Below are positions 1-9,536 of a DNA stretch of 20,054 bases, piece after piece. The notes under the pieces were generated by a model that was given only the letters and a program-made list of their open reading frames with translations, searched no databases and was not told the origin of the DNA. Source of the stretch: Haplomitrium mnioides (Eukaryota > Marchantiophyta > Haplomitriopsida > Calobryales). The position numbers and the translations under genes are program-made. Location of the stretch: contig JBNGIS010020725.1 in NCBI GenBank assembly GCA_049999725.1, positions 1 through 20,054 of the forward strand. The letters are read 5' to 3'. Positions within the stretch are counted from its first letter, which is position 1; each line of letters opens with the position of its first letter.

Positions 1-300
1 GGCGCCCTTCGGATGACGTGGCGCCTTGGGAAGCACGCAGGGTTCCGTGGGTCAACATCGGAAGGAGGTCCGCCTACCCCTTTGCGGGGCGGCGTTGGAC
101 GGCGGCCTTCGGAGGACGTGGCGATGCCAGGGACCCCGAGGCATTTCACGGGACACGCGGCGCTTGGAGAGGAGTTCACTTGACCTCGGGAAGCGTGCGA
201 GTTAACTACGGAAGGAGAGGTCAGCGCGACGGTCGGCCTACCCCCCTGCGGGGCGGCATCGGACGGCGGTGCAGCAGACGATGTGGCGCAAGGAGGAGAG
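1..300. repeat. GC-rich degenerate direct repeats
   Basis: The segment starting CCTTCGGATGACGTGGCG at 6 recurs at 106 with one main difference (GAGGACGTGGCG) and again, weaker, near 271. A second block, CCTACCCC..GCGGGGCGGC followed by GGACGGCGG, occurs at 72-105 and 236-269. The spacings of about 100 and 165 bases suggest one unit of about 100 that gained about 64 bases in the second copy. An arginine-rich reading frame spans 18-437, but it simply translates these repeats and resembles no family I know, so I do not call it a gene. The stretch is much richer in GC than anything to the right of position 1600. Confidence 0.6.
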
Positions 301-705
301 AGAAGCATCTACGGAGGGATCTAAGGAGATTCCTTGGAGCTAGTTCCGTGGGGCACTTTGGAAGTCAGCTCCGAAGGCCTCTTCGGACCTGGTTCTGCAG
401 GAATCTACGGAAGCTCTCCCCGCAAGATTCCTCGTGACTCTTCTTCCAAGTTACCGTTGTCCTCGTATTTTCTTCGACCAACTGCTGGACACGCGGTGCT
501 TCTTCCCATCCCGTGGTAATGGGATTACCTAACAGTGAACCCACGCGTCGTCACCCCCTGTTTCGAGCCAACGGCAATAACGACGATTCATCGGATCGGG
601 CGTCGGGGGGCAGCGTGCGAGGGGAGTATATATTGTTTGTCTTCTAAATTCTTCGGGTTGATGCACGGGCAATTGTTGGAGATATAGCGCTGCGGGGCTC
701 GCGAT
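301..705. other. Non-coding GC-rich stretch, no recognised feature
   Basis: I see no gene here. Short words such as CTACGGA and CTTCGGAC echo the repeats to the left, which suggests the same repeat-derived block continues in weaker form. The open frames on both strands are short and low in information. Confidence 0.4.
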
Positions 706-1201
706 TCGCGCATGGTAATACAGAGCGATACTCAATTGAAGGCTACGTAAAGCAGGGGTACTCGCTCAAGGGGAACTGGAGGATTTAGAGGAGGACTGGG
801 GGGAGACCCATGTGACCTCATCCTTGCAGGTGGACCAGGGCGGAGGGTTACTGATACGATAGCACGGAAGGGGTTTTAGGTCGGCCGAGAACTAAGGAGA
901 GGTTGTCTGGTAGTGAGTTGGGGGTCGTCTTGGCGTTTCACGGGCCATTGCAGCATGACAGCGATAGCAAGAAAGGGGAATCGCGCATGGTATGGCAGGG
1001 CGATAATCCATTGAAGGCTACGTGAAGCAGGGGTACTCGCTCAAGGGGAACCGGAGGATTTAGAGGAGGACTGGGGGGAGACCCAGGTGATCTCATCCTT
1101 GCAGGCGGACCAGGGCGGAGGGTTACTGATACGATAGCACGGAAGGGGTTTTCGGTCGGATTAGAACTAAGGAAAGGCTGCATGGTAGTGAGCTGGGAGT
1201 C
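706..1201. repeat. 275-bp tandem duplication (about 1.8 copies)
   Basis: Copy one begins at 706 (TCGCGCATGG) and copy two at 981 with the same word. The offset stays exactly 275 bases through GGCTACG (741 and 1016) and TAGTGAG (911 and 1186), so no insertion or deletion separates the copies over at least 210 bases. Differences are scattered single-base changes. Similarity fades after about 925 in copy one and 1201 in copy two. The repeat lies upstream of a TATA-like box at 1533, an arrangement typical of repeated U3 elements in long terminal repeats. That reading is an inference. Confidence 0.85.
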
Positions 1202-2222
1202 TCTCGACATTCCCCTGTGCAAGCGCATCAACCAAGAGTGTTCGGAGAACACTCTGGTGTGTTAATTCTCAAGTGGAGCTGAGAGGGAGGGGCTGTGCCA
1301 ATGCCAATGCCGGTGCACTGGGCGTAGTAAGACCCGTCAAGGCTCGAGGGTGGAGTAGGCTACCTGCAGTTGGTAAAGCTGTCTTCTAGAGGTGGAAGTA
1401 AAAGAAACTCTCTTCCTAGCCTGAGGAAGTAAAAGCAGGGCTTCTCGCGAGGGAAGTTAAAAAACTATCTGGAGTGGAGGGTGTGTGGGTTGCTGGGTTG
1501 CAGTTGTAAGGCAGCGGGATTCACAAGGGAAGTATAAATAGTTAGAATTCCATAGTGCCTTCAAGGACTTTGTTTTCTCTTGTATATTGTATAAATGTGT
1601 TTGTCTATATATGTGTAGTTAGATTTCCCTTCTGCATGTGTGTCCTCTTGGATTGTTAGATTAGTGGACATCGGTTCAGCTGAGCAGACCTTGGGAACAC
1701 ACTTGAAGGGGGAGTCCAATCCCTTGACACAAGTCTGGTATCCTGGGGGTGAATGCCCTCTGTTCCTGATCCTATTTGCATAGTTAGGAATTAGTGCATA
1801 TTATGATAGTTAGGAATAGTTGTATCAGACCTGTGACCACCCTGAAAGGAGGAGTCCAGAGCTGTTGTGTGTTCAACTGTGTAGGTCACCAGCACCATTC
1901 TACTCAAGCACAAATAAGTTGACAGGGCCTAAGTCATTGGGTCCTAAGAATAAAGAGGAAGAATCGCACAAAGCTAGCTGGGTGTTATGGATGTGGACCT
2001 GTGTGTATGGTTGAAATATCTGACTTGAGTGTGTGAAGAAGAGGAGTGAGAAAAGCACAACAGACCTGTAAGAAGAGGAAGAGTCCTTAAGGTCTGAAAG
2101 TGGTAACTGGCAAAGGGCCATATCAGAAAAGAACCCCAAAGCCCGTAAACCTGTCCTCCCCTGCATCGAAATGGGGCCTGACAAAGGTTAAGGCCGAAAA
2201 CAGGGGAGCGACACCATACCAA
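1202..2222 (+). other. LTR/leader-like non-coding region
   Basis: No convincing gene is present. Composition shifts here from GC-rich to balanced. A TATA-like box at 1533 is followed by T-rich sequence, then purine-rich text. Short degenerate direct repeats occur: TAGTTAGGAAT at about 1783 and 1807, and a block ending GGAGTCC near 1710 and 1852. The order (repeated upstream block, TATA, T-rich stretch) fits U3-R-U5 and leader of an LTR retrotransposon in plus orientation. No certain primer-binding site was found, so this stays tentative. The right edge, about 2222, is where copia coding similarity on the other strand starts abruptly. Confidence 0.3.
1533..1541 (+). promoter_or_regulatory. TATA-like box
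   Basis: The sequence TATAAATAG matches a plant TATA consensus and sits about 330 bases after the 275-bp repeats. T-rich sequence follows within 60 bases. It could be the core promoter of an LTR. Nothing else supports it. Confidence 0.35.
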
Positions 2223-3110
2223 GTATTTAATTCATAAAAAACAACGTCTATACTCACCCTCAACATGCGTGTAGTTGGACAGAAACACTCATATCCTTTA
2301 TGCTCATTTGAGTATCCAATAAATACATATTTTCCATCTTTTGGATCCAAGTTGTTGCATGTCTCTAGTGGCACATATACATATGCAACATAATCAAACA
2401 CTTTTAAATGTGAAATCTTTGGACACCTTCCTGTGAACGTTTCTTCTAACGTCATTCTGTAAACAACTAATGTAGAAGTGCGATTCATAATGTAAACTAC
2501 AGTTGACACTACCCCTGCCTGATAATGACAAGCCGTATTCCTCTTATTCATTAAGACATGTGCCACCTTTGCTATACACCGGTTTTTTCCTTTCAACAAG
2601 CCCATTCTATTGGGGTGTATATGTACAAGTCTTATGCCTTCTAATTCCTTCTTTTTGCATGTAAGTACAGAACTATGTGGAAAAGTATTCTTCTCCTCCA
2701 TCACATTGCAAACACTTGACTTGATGTTATTTTCCACCATAGCTCTAAAATTCTTGAAGTGGTCAAACACTTCACTCTTTTGCTTCATGAAGTACATCCA
2801 AATCTACCAAGAACAGCCATCAATGAAGGTGGTATAATATATACACCCTCCAATGGACCCTATTTTTGTTGGGCCCCATAATCTAAATGTATCACTTTAA
2901 GTGAATTGCCTACCATATATGCATCATGAGGGAATGGATGTCGTGTCTGCTTACCAAATTGTTAAGCTTCACACATTTTCTGCATCCCTTCTACTTTGAA
3001 TTCATGTAGCCCACTCACTACCCCTAAACTTTGCATGCTTCTCAGTTGTTGTATATTAATATGGCCAATATGCTTGTGCCATATTTCTACATCTGATACT
3101 ATTCATGTAC
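2223..3110 (-). pseudogene. Copia GAG-preintegrase and integrase core (broken)
   Basis: The minus strand first shows WHKHIGHINIQQL, the start of the GAG-preintegrase zinc region, then MCEA and QFGKQTRHPF with a stop where the last Cys is expected. Next come the HLD-WGP region with the first catalytic Asp, FIDGCSW, and then a long frame (2123-2797) with NKRNTACHY, AVYIMNR-like VVYIMNRT, SHLKVFDYVAYVYVP and YVFIGYSNEHKGYEC. These are classic copia integrase blocks. The conserved catalytic Glu of the family's ..GVAERKNR motif reads Lys here (GLLKGKNR). The middle Asp block is out of frame. At least one frameshift lies near 2880. The protein would normally cut and join element DNA into the host chromosome, but this copy cannot. 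Confidence 0.85.
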
Positions 3111-3258
3111 CTTGTACGAACATAGCTTTTGTCACTTCAGACATGCTCACATCCAGTGTGAACATCACACCTCTTTTGCTTCCTTTTGTGATCAAGTCAC
3201 AACTATTTCCCCAATCCTTGAAAAACACACTAGTGGGATTAAATCTAACTTTCATATT

Positions 3259-3621
3259 CTACTGTACACATTGTCCGACTAAAATCAGGTTTTTTTGAAT
3301 CCTTAGGACATGCATAACATCATATAAGCATTTTGTTTTTCTATTCTCCAACACAATAGGTATACTGCCAATCTGTTGAATAGGATGTATAGTTGAGTTG
3401 ACTATCTCAACATATTTAGGTGTACTCAGATTTTTGGTCTCCTTAAACCATTCTTTGTGGCATGTCATGTGGTTTGAGCATGCAGAATCGACAAACCACT
3501 TGTCTTCATTGCCACTATATTTTCTTATGTGCAACTTAGAAGTATTTATATTGCATGACAATATCTCATTGTTTGTCTTGCTAGAACTTGCATAGTTCCC
3601 ATGCATTGTGTTGTGACTCAT
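3259..3621 (-). pseudogene. Copia aspartic protease region
   Basis: A 120-codon frame carries WFVDSACSNHMTCH, the copia protease active site, with the catalytic Asp codon at 3487-3489. DSACSNHM is a common copia version of D-S/T-G. Downstream, KCLYDVMHVLRIQKNLI corresponds to the family's L.dVlyVP.l..NLiSv block that links protease to the GAG-preintegrase domain. The enzyme would process the Gag-Pol polyprotein. The frame is open but shifts relative to gag upstream and integrase downstream, so the polyprotein is not continuous. Confidence 0.85.
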
Positions 3622-4330
3622 GTTTTTTTATAACAATCCCTTGCCATATGACCTGATTTGCCACAATAAAAGTAGTTTGTCCTTGGATTCTGTCATTAGT
3701 TTCCACGTTCTTATTGCTCCCAATGCCTTTGAATTGACCTCTACTACCATATTGATTTGACTATGATTTTTGTTGTTGGTTTTGTGCATTATCATTTGAG
3801 TGACCTCTTCCAAAGTTACTCCTTCTATAACTTGTGCCTCTACTCCTATTAGAGTAGAAGGCTTTCTCTTGGTTGCATTGACTACTTGAGGCTTCTCCTC
3901 CAATGTCAAGCTTCTCTACAGCTAACATTTTGAGGAGTTGTGAGAAGGACGTGGTTCCTTTGCACTCTCCTTCACATCCTCTCCTATATTTTCCAACTGT
4001 TCAGCTTGTAACTGAATCTTCAAGGCAAAATCATTTACATTTAGTTTCTCATTCTGCAGATTGAAGAATTCCATCTACAGTGTCAACTTCCTTGCATGTG
4101 ATGTGACTGCATACCTCTCTTTCAAGCTATCCCAAGCTTCATTGGGTTTCTTTGCTGCAAATACATAGCACATCATTTTTTCATTTACACTAATGATGAA
4201 CCAGTACAACAATTTGTGGACTTTCTCAATGTGGGTCTTGAAGGTGAAATGTGTGGGAAGACGTCATAAAGAGGAGACCAACAAATTGTTGTCATGTGTG
4301 AGTTCATATTTCAGTTTTGCAAAAAATAAG
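3622..4330 (-). pseudogene. Copia gag (UBN2-type) with damaged zinc knuckle
   Basis: The minus strand reads EKVHKLLYWFIISVNEKM, then AAKKPNEAWDSLKERY and EKLNVNDFALKIQLQAEQLE, the conserved blocks of copia gag (UBN2/Retrotran_gag). An in-frame TAG lies between LTL and MEFFN, at a site where Gln is expected. Near the end, YFYCGKSGHMARDC is a CCHC zinc knuckle whose first Cys is Tyr (TAC instead of TGC), so zinc binding should be lost. The stretch 3628-3909 is open but in a frame different from the knuckle. Gag forms the capsid of the virus-like particle. Confidence 0.75.
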
Positions 4331-4387
4331 TGTTTGTGTAAAGGGTAGAATGAGACAATTGTGATGAATGGTGGATCCTCATGTTTT

Positions 4388-4399
4388 GCTCTAATACCA
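4388..4399 (-). promoter_or_regulatory. Primer-binding site, initiator tRNA-Met type
   Basis: The minus strand reads TGGTATTAGAGC. The standard plant copia primer-binding site, complementary to the 3-prime end of initiator Met tRNA, is TGGTATCAGAGC, so one base differs (C to T). It directly follows the putative LTR end TTTTAACA and lies upstream of gag, exactly where it should be. Confidence 0.8.
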
Positions 4400-4720
4400 T
4401 GTTAAAACACTATGCACAAAATTTCTTTAGACAAAATAAGAAATTTGCAGGAATACTTTCTTCACTCATAAGGCAACACTCATGTCATAATTTTACAAGG
4501 GGGAGGCTAATAAGCGCCTCTAAATCTGTCCCTGTATACTCTAGCCTACAACAAGAAAATAACCCTAACCCTAGTTGAGACTAAGAGAGCTGCCAAATTA
4601 GCATGGCAGCCTATCTGAGCTCATAATCTCAATACCTTATTCTATTCTACCATAGGTGGTTTATTTTCTATCTATAGCTATATAGTCTAGTTATCTCCAT
4701 GTGTGGATATCATGTGGTGG
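4400..4720 (-). repeat. 5-prime LTR of the copia element (outer edge uncertain)
   Basis: The inner edge is set by the adjacent primer-binding site; on the minus strand the LTR ends in AACA. The sequence includes a perfect 7-bp inverted repeat GCTGCCA/TGGCAGC (4589-4595 and 4604-4610) with an 8-base loop. I could not find the expected TG start on the minus strand with confidence, and the partner LTR is missing, so the outer boundary is a guess. Confidence 0.45.
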
Positions 4721-5103
4721 TTTTGCACCAATTTGCGGATCGAAAAAATCTCTATATCAGTAGAAAGCTTCTTTCATAGAGCTTATTGATAATAGTGATT
4801 TTATATATTTTTAGTGTATAACTACACTTTCAAAATATAGGAAGGTGGTTTTGGCATGTATGTTGTATTACTTGGTGTTTGGAAAAAATTCATTGAATTA
4901 TGAATGTTTGTCCTCTAAAGAATCATAGTCGAATAAATTATCATATTCAATTTGGTTTTCTTCTATACTTTAATCCTATTATAATCCTTCAAAATCTTCA
5001 AGAATTATGTCCAATAGATGATCACTCTATCAAATTCCTTCTTTAAATGACATTATATGTAAGGAAAGGTATGGACAACCACGATAAACTTGTTATTTTC
5101 TCT
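4721..5103. other. AT-rich, no recognised gene
   Basis: No long frame and no motif was recognised on either strand. Weak continuation of the minus-strand frame that ends at 5104 is possible, but stops are frequent. Confidence 0.4.
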
Positions 5104-5640
5104 TCAATTTCTCATTTCAATCTTGTCAATCAAGAACTGATAAACAAAAAGAAACCTTGCCGTATCATAAAACCTCATGGTTGGGTTCTCCCCTATTCTT
5201 AGCCCAAAAGGGTAAGATAGAAAACAAACATGCTTTGATGCTTGCACGATTACCAATTTTAGTATTGGTATCATTATATTTTCTAGTATATACATTGCCA
5301 CTACGTCTCGATGTGGTACTAAGACTTGGTGTGTTTTTGTTGCCTCATTTTGTTTTTCTTCTTCTTCCCTATCTTTTTTTAAGAATCATACTATATTGAG
5401 CATTTTAAAAACACCTTTGTCTAAAGTTGGCATTGTTTCAGCACTCTATAGTCTCGAGTCAAGACATGCCATTTTATTGCAAACTTCAAGCTTTGTCAAC
5501 ATGATGACTACACATCGGGTAATAAATTGACATTTCTTCTCATTCAACTCAACTAAAGTTACATTTCTCCTTGTGTATAAAGAGGCATAAATGAAAGAAC
5601 CTATTCATACACAAAGATCCATGATCCAATTGTCCGGTAG
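5104..5640 (-). pseudogene. Possible unrecognised coding remnant
   Basis: On the minus strand one frame runs from about 5636 down to 5104, roughly 175 codons, with only about three or four stops, fewer than expected in such AT-rich DNA. Readable parts include KCQFITRCVVIMLTKLEVC, VFKMLNIV, a charged KKDREEE run and a final open part (5104-5301) with YPFGLRIGENPTMRFYDTAR. I do not recognise the family and give no function. It may be part of another decayed mobile element, or chance. Confidence 0.25.
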
Positions 5641-6049
5641 GGAAAATTTATTTACAAACCAACACATCAACTTGGGCAGTTTTTGGTATAGGTTGACTTG
5701 ACATCATCAAGGTAGGTACATTTTGTTGTGGTGTAAAGAATTGTTAACATGTTTAACTGACTTTCAATTGGAGGAAAATTGTACAACAATTCTCTTATTT
5801 ATACAGCTATGTTGTACGTGATGCTTCATATCTCAAAACTTCATGCTAATTGACTTCAACCTATCTTCAACTATACAAACACAAAACATATACACCAATC
5901 TGGCAAAATATGTAAAGTAACCACTACAAACAATTGTAAATACTAACTTGGAGTTATAAAATGAATGAAGAGCGATCATCTGATCAATTTTGTTAAAGGT
6001 TTGTTGATCAATCTATCATCTCTCAAACCAAGGTTGCAATTGTGGCTAA
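5641..6049. other. AT-rich, no recognised gene
   Basis: No motif, repeat or credible reading frame was seen. It separates two weak minus-strand remnants and may belong to the same decayed unit. Confidence 0.35.
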
Positions 6050-6334
6050 TCACTCTCTTAGACCAAATTTTGACCACATATTGTGAAAGATACAAGTTAT
6101 CATAGAATATGTAGCATAGTTTCTAGGGTTAATTAACTTTTGCACATTAAAAGATTTGAGATTTCTCGTATGGAGCATCCATGGATTGTTGTTGAGAAAT
6201 CTCATTAGAGAATTGAAAGCATTTGTGGTATCTTGAGTGCCAAAGGTTTGCGGAAGAAATTTCGCTAAAGATTCTTGGTCATTGAAGAAACTGAAGAAAA
6301 ATTGGCAGCAAAATTTCAGGTTTGGTTGCTGCAA
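6050..6334 (-). pseudogene. Possible unrecognised coding remnant (94 codons)
   Basis: A 94-codon minus-strand frame reads like ordinary protein in composition, for example DQESLAKFLPQTFGTQD and MRFLNNNPWMLHTRNLK. It has no low-complexity runs. I know no family with these words. The frame ends at a stop near 6050, and the downstream minus strand is full of stops. It could be a fragment of the same lost unit as 5104-5640. Confidence 0.25.
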
Positions 6335-9300
6335 TCCATTTGGAGAAAAAGCTAAGTTGTTTCAAAGTTGAGAAATCCCAATGAACAAATGGGTGTCTAG
6401 GAATTCACATTGTGGTCTTCTAGTGGCTCAAAGTTGGTGGAGGAGCAAATTTTGTCCTTAGATTTTGTTGCAATTGAGGAATAGGTTTAGCAATTTGGTG
6501 ACTACTGTTTTGCTCGCTACTCAAAGGTCGTCAAAGAGCAGACCGTCGAGCAGTACTGAAGCGCGGGTTGACCTAAAACTTTGTGCAGCATTAAGCAAAA
6601 AAACAAGTTGCTCAAAATGAACTAGCAATCTTGATTTTAGGGACTTGGTCGTGCGCAGAGTTTTGTCGAGGGAAGTTTCTTGGTTGCCGATTGTGCGTCT
6701 CTCTACTAGTCGTCCGCGAGTCATTATATTGCAAGCAGAATCTATTGCAAAGCAGGATTGAGCTGTTCACTCTCTAAGCAATGATTTGTCTCTCCCATGC
6801 GACTCGTTTCTTCTAGCAATGATTTGATGATTTTGTCTTTGCAGTCCTCCTCGCTCTATTCTCGGCGATTTCTTGACTTTAGAGAGTTTGTTTCAGCAAG
6901 TCTTGGAGCCTAGCGATAGGGTCTCTGCAATCCACCTTGTTCTGCGGTTTCTCTTGGATTGGTGGAGGGGTTTGCAGGAGGCATGTTTAAGACAAATTCT
7001 TCTCTTGCTCTCTCAGTGAGCTCTTTCCTCTTGCAGCGGGAGGCATAGCATTTGTGCATCCTCTTGCACAGGGCTGGCATTCTGTCGTAGAGGGCGAGTT
7101 CTCTTGAGGGGACAAAGCTGGGCATTGTAGACATTGCTCCCTCTAGCATGGGGAACAACCTTCTTGCATGCAGAGCTTTCCTCTTGCAGATATTTTACAG
7201 CAGACATAGCACTTGCAGAAAGCAGAACACTCTAATTTTTGCGACTTGATTTGCTCCAGTGACAAGAGGGGACTACTTCTGATGCAGGGATTTGCCAAGA
7301 GGATTTTGTACGAAGAGCACTAGCATTTTATAGAGATGAAGGTGTTATGAGCACATCTTGTTTGAGTTGTAAGGGCAAGGGATTTTTGTGCAAATTGAGT
7401 TTCAAAGGGAGAGACTTTTTGTAAGATGGACTTCATCCCTTGGTAGCTGCTCTCTTTGATCATTGCAAGAAATTGAGTATCCAAATAGAGCATTACCAGA
7501 GCAAGGACTCTGTATTTTTATTCCTATTGCAGAAGATTAGCAAGTTGCAAGGTGGGCACTCATCTGCTATCATCCATCATGTACTAAAATAACCCTTGTT
7601 GGAAACCTATTAAGGATTTTGTTTGGTGACAAGAGTTTCACCAAGAAGAATTGAGTTAAAGCTTTATCAAGCAGTGGGCTTTGACTCGTGATTCAATCTC
7701 AACACTCCGTGTGGAGTTGTGGCTGTAGTGAGATTGAAACATGGGAGCACTTGACAGAGTGAGAGGATGTAGAGTGGCAACAATCCTATTCTGAACTAAA
7801 AAGGTTGAAACCTTTTATCTAAGCTGAAGAAGAAATTGTAAGCCCTCTTTTTTTGAGGCAGGTTTCAATAGCTGGTTAGCATTTGAGTGTTGGGTATTTA
7901 ATTGGGGTGTTTTCAGTGATGCCAAGGATTTCCTTTTGTTACAGAAGCTTGTGTTACAATAGGTCGAGTTTGTAGGAACCCCTTATTGCACAAGCTTGGC
8001 TCTGAAAAGTAAGAATTCCCTTGATTGGAAACATTGAGAATTCCCTCTTCAGTTGAACAAAGATGGAGTGCTGCAAGGCAAGGCTCGCTGTTGAGCAGTT
8101 TTTGGTGAGCAGCTGGAGAGTATTTGACCAGAAGAAGTTCTGGCTCACGAAGTTCTAGTAGTCAACCAATTTGCCCCATCGGAGTATAGGAACGTGGCAG
8201 ACTTGTATACATTGTGCTGCATGCTCTATTCAGAGATGCAATAGCTGATCTGTTTTGGCCTGAGTTAGCCAATGTTGTTTGAGCTGTAGTGAACATGGTT
8301 GCAAGTCTTCACACAAAGGGCTGCTACCAACGTTGTTTCTGAAGATGGTGGATGCAAAAAGTGTTGATTGGCCACTTGCAAAGGAAGCAACAAATCTTTA
8401 AGGTGGAAATAGGGGAAAAGCAACATTTGACAAATTTAGATGGCAAATTAAAGCATCAGTTGTGTACAAGGTGGATGTTTAATGTTTTTGCTTGGGATAA
8501 GCTACAACAAAGAACTCAATGGGTGATGCTTGAAACAGAGTATTGCAAAAACTGAAGCAGATTTTGAAAGTGTTCTGAGCAGACTCACTGTGGTTGAAAG
8601 AAATTTGTTGGTTCATAGAAAATTTGGCAGAAATCTGCAGCACCAAGGAAATCAAAATTTCAAGAGTAGATTTGATACAGAAGGCAAAGCTTGGCTATCA
8701 AAAGTTTGTTTGAAAAACGAGGCAAGCATAACTTGTTTGCAGATTCACTCCACAAAATTCCGACGAAGAAAGTACAGCAGGGATGAACCAAACCCCTAAG
8801 CTGAGCTGTGCAAAGGTGGTAAGAAGGTACACCAGCACTCTCCAATGACGCGCTATATGGAAGCCAAGATTTTTCGATGAATTGAAGCAGAAAATTTTGA
8901 AAATCTGTTTGCAAAAAACCAAAAAATCAGATCTGGAATTTCAGATTTGAAAACTTGCTCAATTCTTGCTGAAATAGACCATAGCTCTAGAGAAACAATG
9001 AGTTCAGCACGAGGCCAAAAACCAAAATTGGTCAATTGTACTTAGGAGAAGAGCCAAAGTGCTTTGTTTCAATTTGATTTCAATTCTTTTCTTAGGTTGA
9101 GTAGAAGATCAATCAGCTAGGATTTGAAAGAGGAGTGTGCCGCGTTTAGAAAAGAAGTAATGATCACTTTGTCAATTTAAGCATATCAGCCAACTTGTGG
9201 AGAAGTGGTTGAGTGGTAACAATGAAGTCTGTGAGTTGATTAGGAGTTTCATTGAGGAGGAAATCGACATATTGTTGGAGCTTCAGTTGATTGAAGGTCA

Positions 9301-9395
9301 ATATAAAGCCAATGAGTGGGAGGTTTCAATATAGGTTCACTCACAATGGCATACAATTTTGACGTGCATTAAGAACGACTAATCAATTGGTAAAT
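6335..9395 (+). other. Long leader-like region, no recognised gene
   Basis: About 3 kb without a credible gene on either strand; all frames are short. Base composition is more balanced than to the left. Words around CTCTTGCA recur at 7029, 7061, 7162 and 7181, with ACTTGCAG near 7211. TGTTGGAAACC at 7609 resembles an LTR start, but no matching end was found. The region directly precedes the gypsy gag, so part of it may be that element's 5-prime LTR and untranslated leader. I could not find a sure primer-binding site. Confidence 0.3.
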
Positions 9396-9536
9396 GACAA
9401 CCAACCAGTGGCAAGGTGCCACTTTTGAGTTATAGGTCGCAACAAAGATAAATGTTTTTCTCTTCATTTGGAATTGCAACGAGGAGGAGCTTGCATAGGT
9501 GAGCAAGATAGAAGAAGAAGAGGTGGTCATGATCAA
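9396..9536 (+). repeat. Duplicated zinc-knuckle segment, copy 1
   Basis: This stretch matches 10574-10712 with a constant offset of 1176 bases and about ten substitutions over 139 bases, with no gaps. It reads, in the frame of copy 2, as RCHF, a stop, then VIGRNKDKC and LELQRGGACIGEQ, a decayed CCHC knuckle. Knuckles belong at the end of gag, yet this copy lies before it. Similarity stops sharply on both sides. Confidence 0.85.

Larger units (their letters stand above)
2223..4720 (-). mobile_element. Truncated Ty1/copia retrotransposon
   Basis: Read on the minus strand, the order is LTR, primer-binding site, gag with zinc knuckle, aspartic protease, GAG-preintegrase and integrase core, which is the copia order (protease and integrase ahead of reverse transcriptase). 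Homology ends sharply near 2223, just after the integrase motif read as DVVFYELNTWYG. Reverse transcriptase, RNase H and the 3-prime LTR are absent. The left neighbour is unrelated GC-rich sequence, so the element was either cut by a later insertion or deleted. Stops and frameshifts occur throughout. The outer LTR edge near 4720 is uncertain. Confidence 0.85.

Noticed and set aside
18-437. 139-codon arginine-rich open frame
   Set aside because: It translates GC-rich direct repeats, has low complexity and matches no family; high GC removes stops by chance.
938-1252. 104-codon minus-strand open frame
   Set aside because: It lies across the 275-bp tandem repeat and reads as proline/serine-rich text with no motif.
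1736-1752. Possible primer-binding site TGGTATCCTGGG
   Set aside because: It begins like a tRNA-Met site, but after TGGTATC the match to TGGTATCAGAGC fails and no gag follows.
4560-4574. Telomere-like AACCCTAACCCTAG
   Set aside because: Only two units, of a type unlike the usual plant TTTAGGG repeat, and inside the copia LTR.
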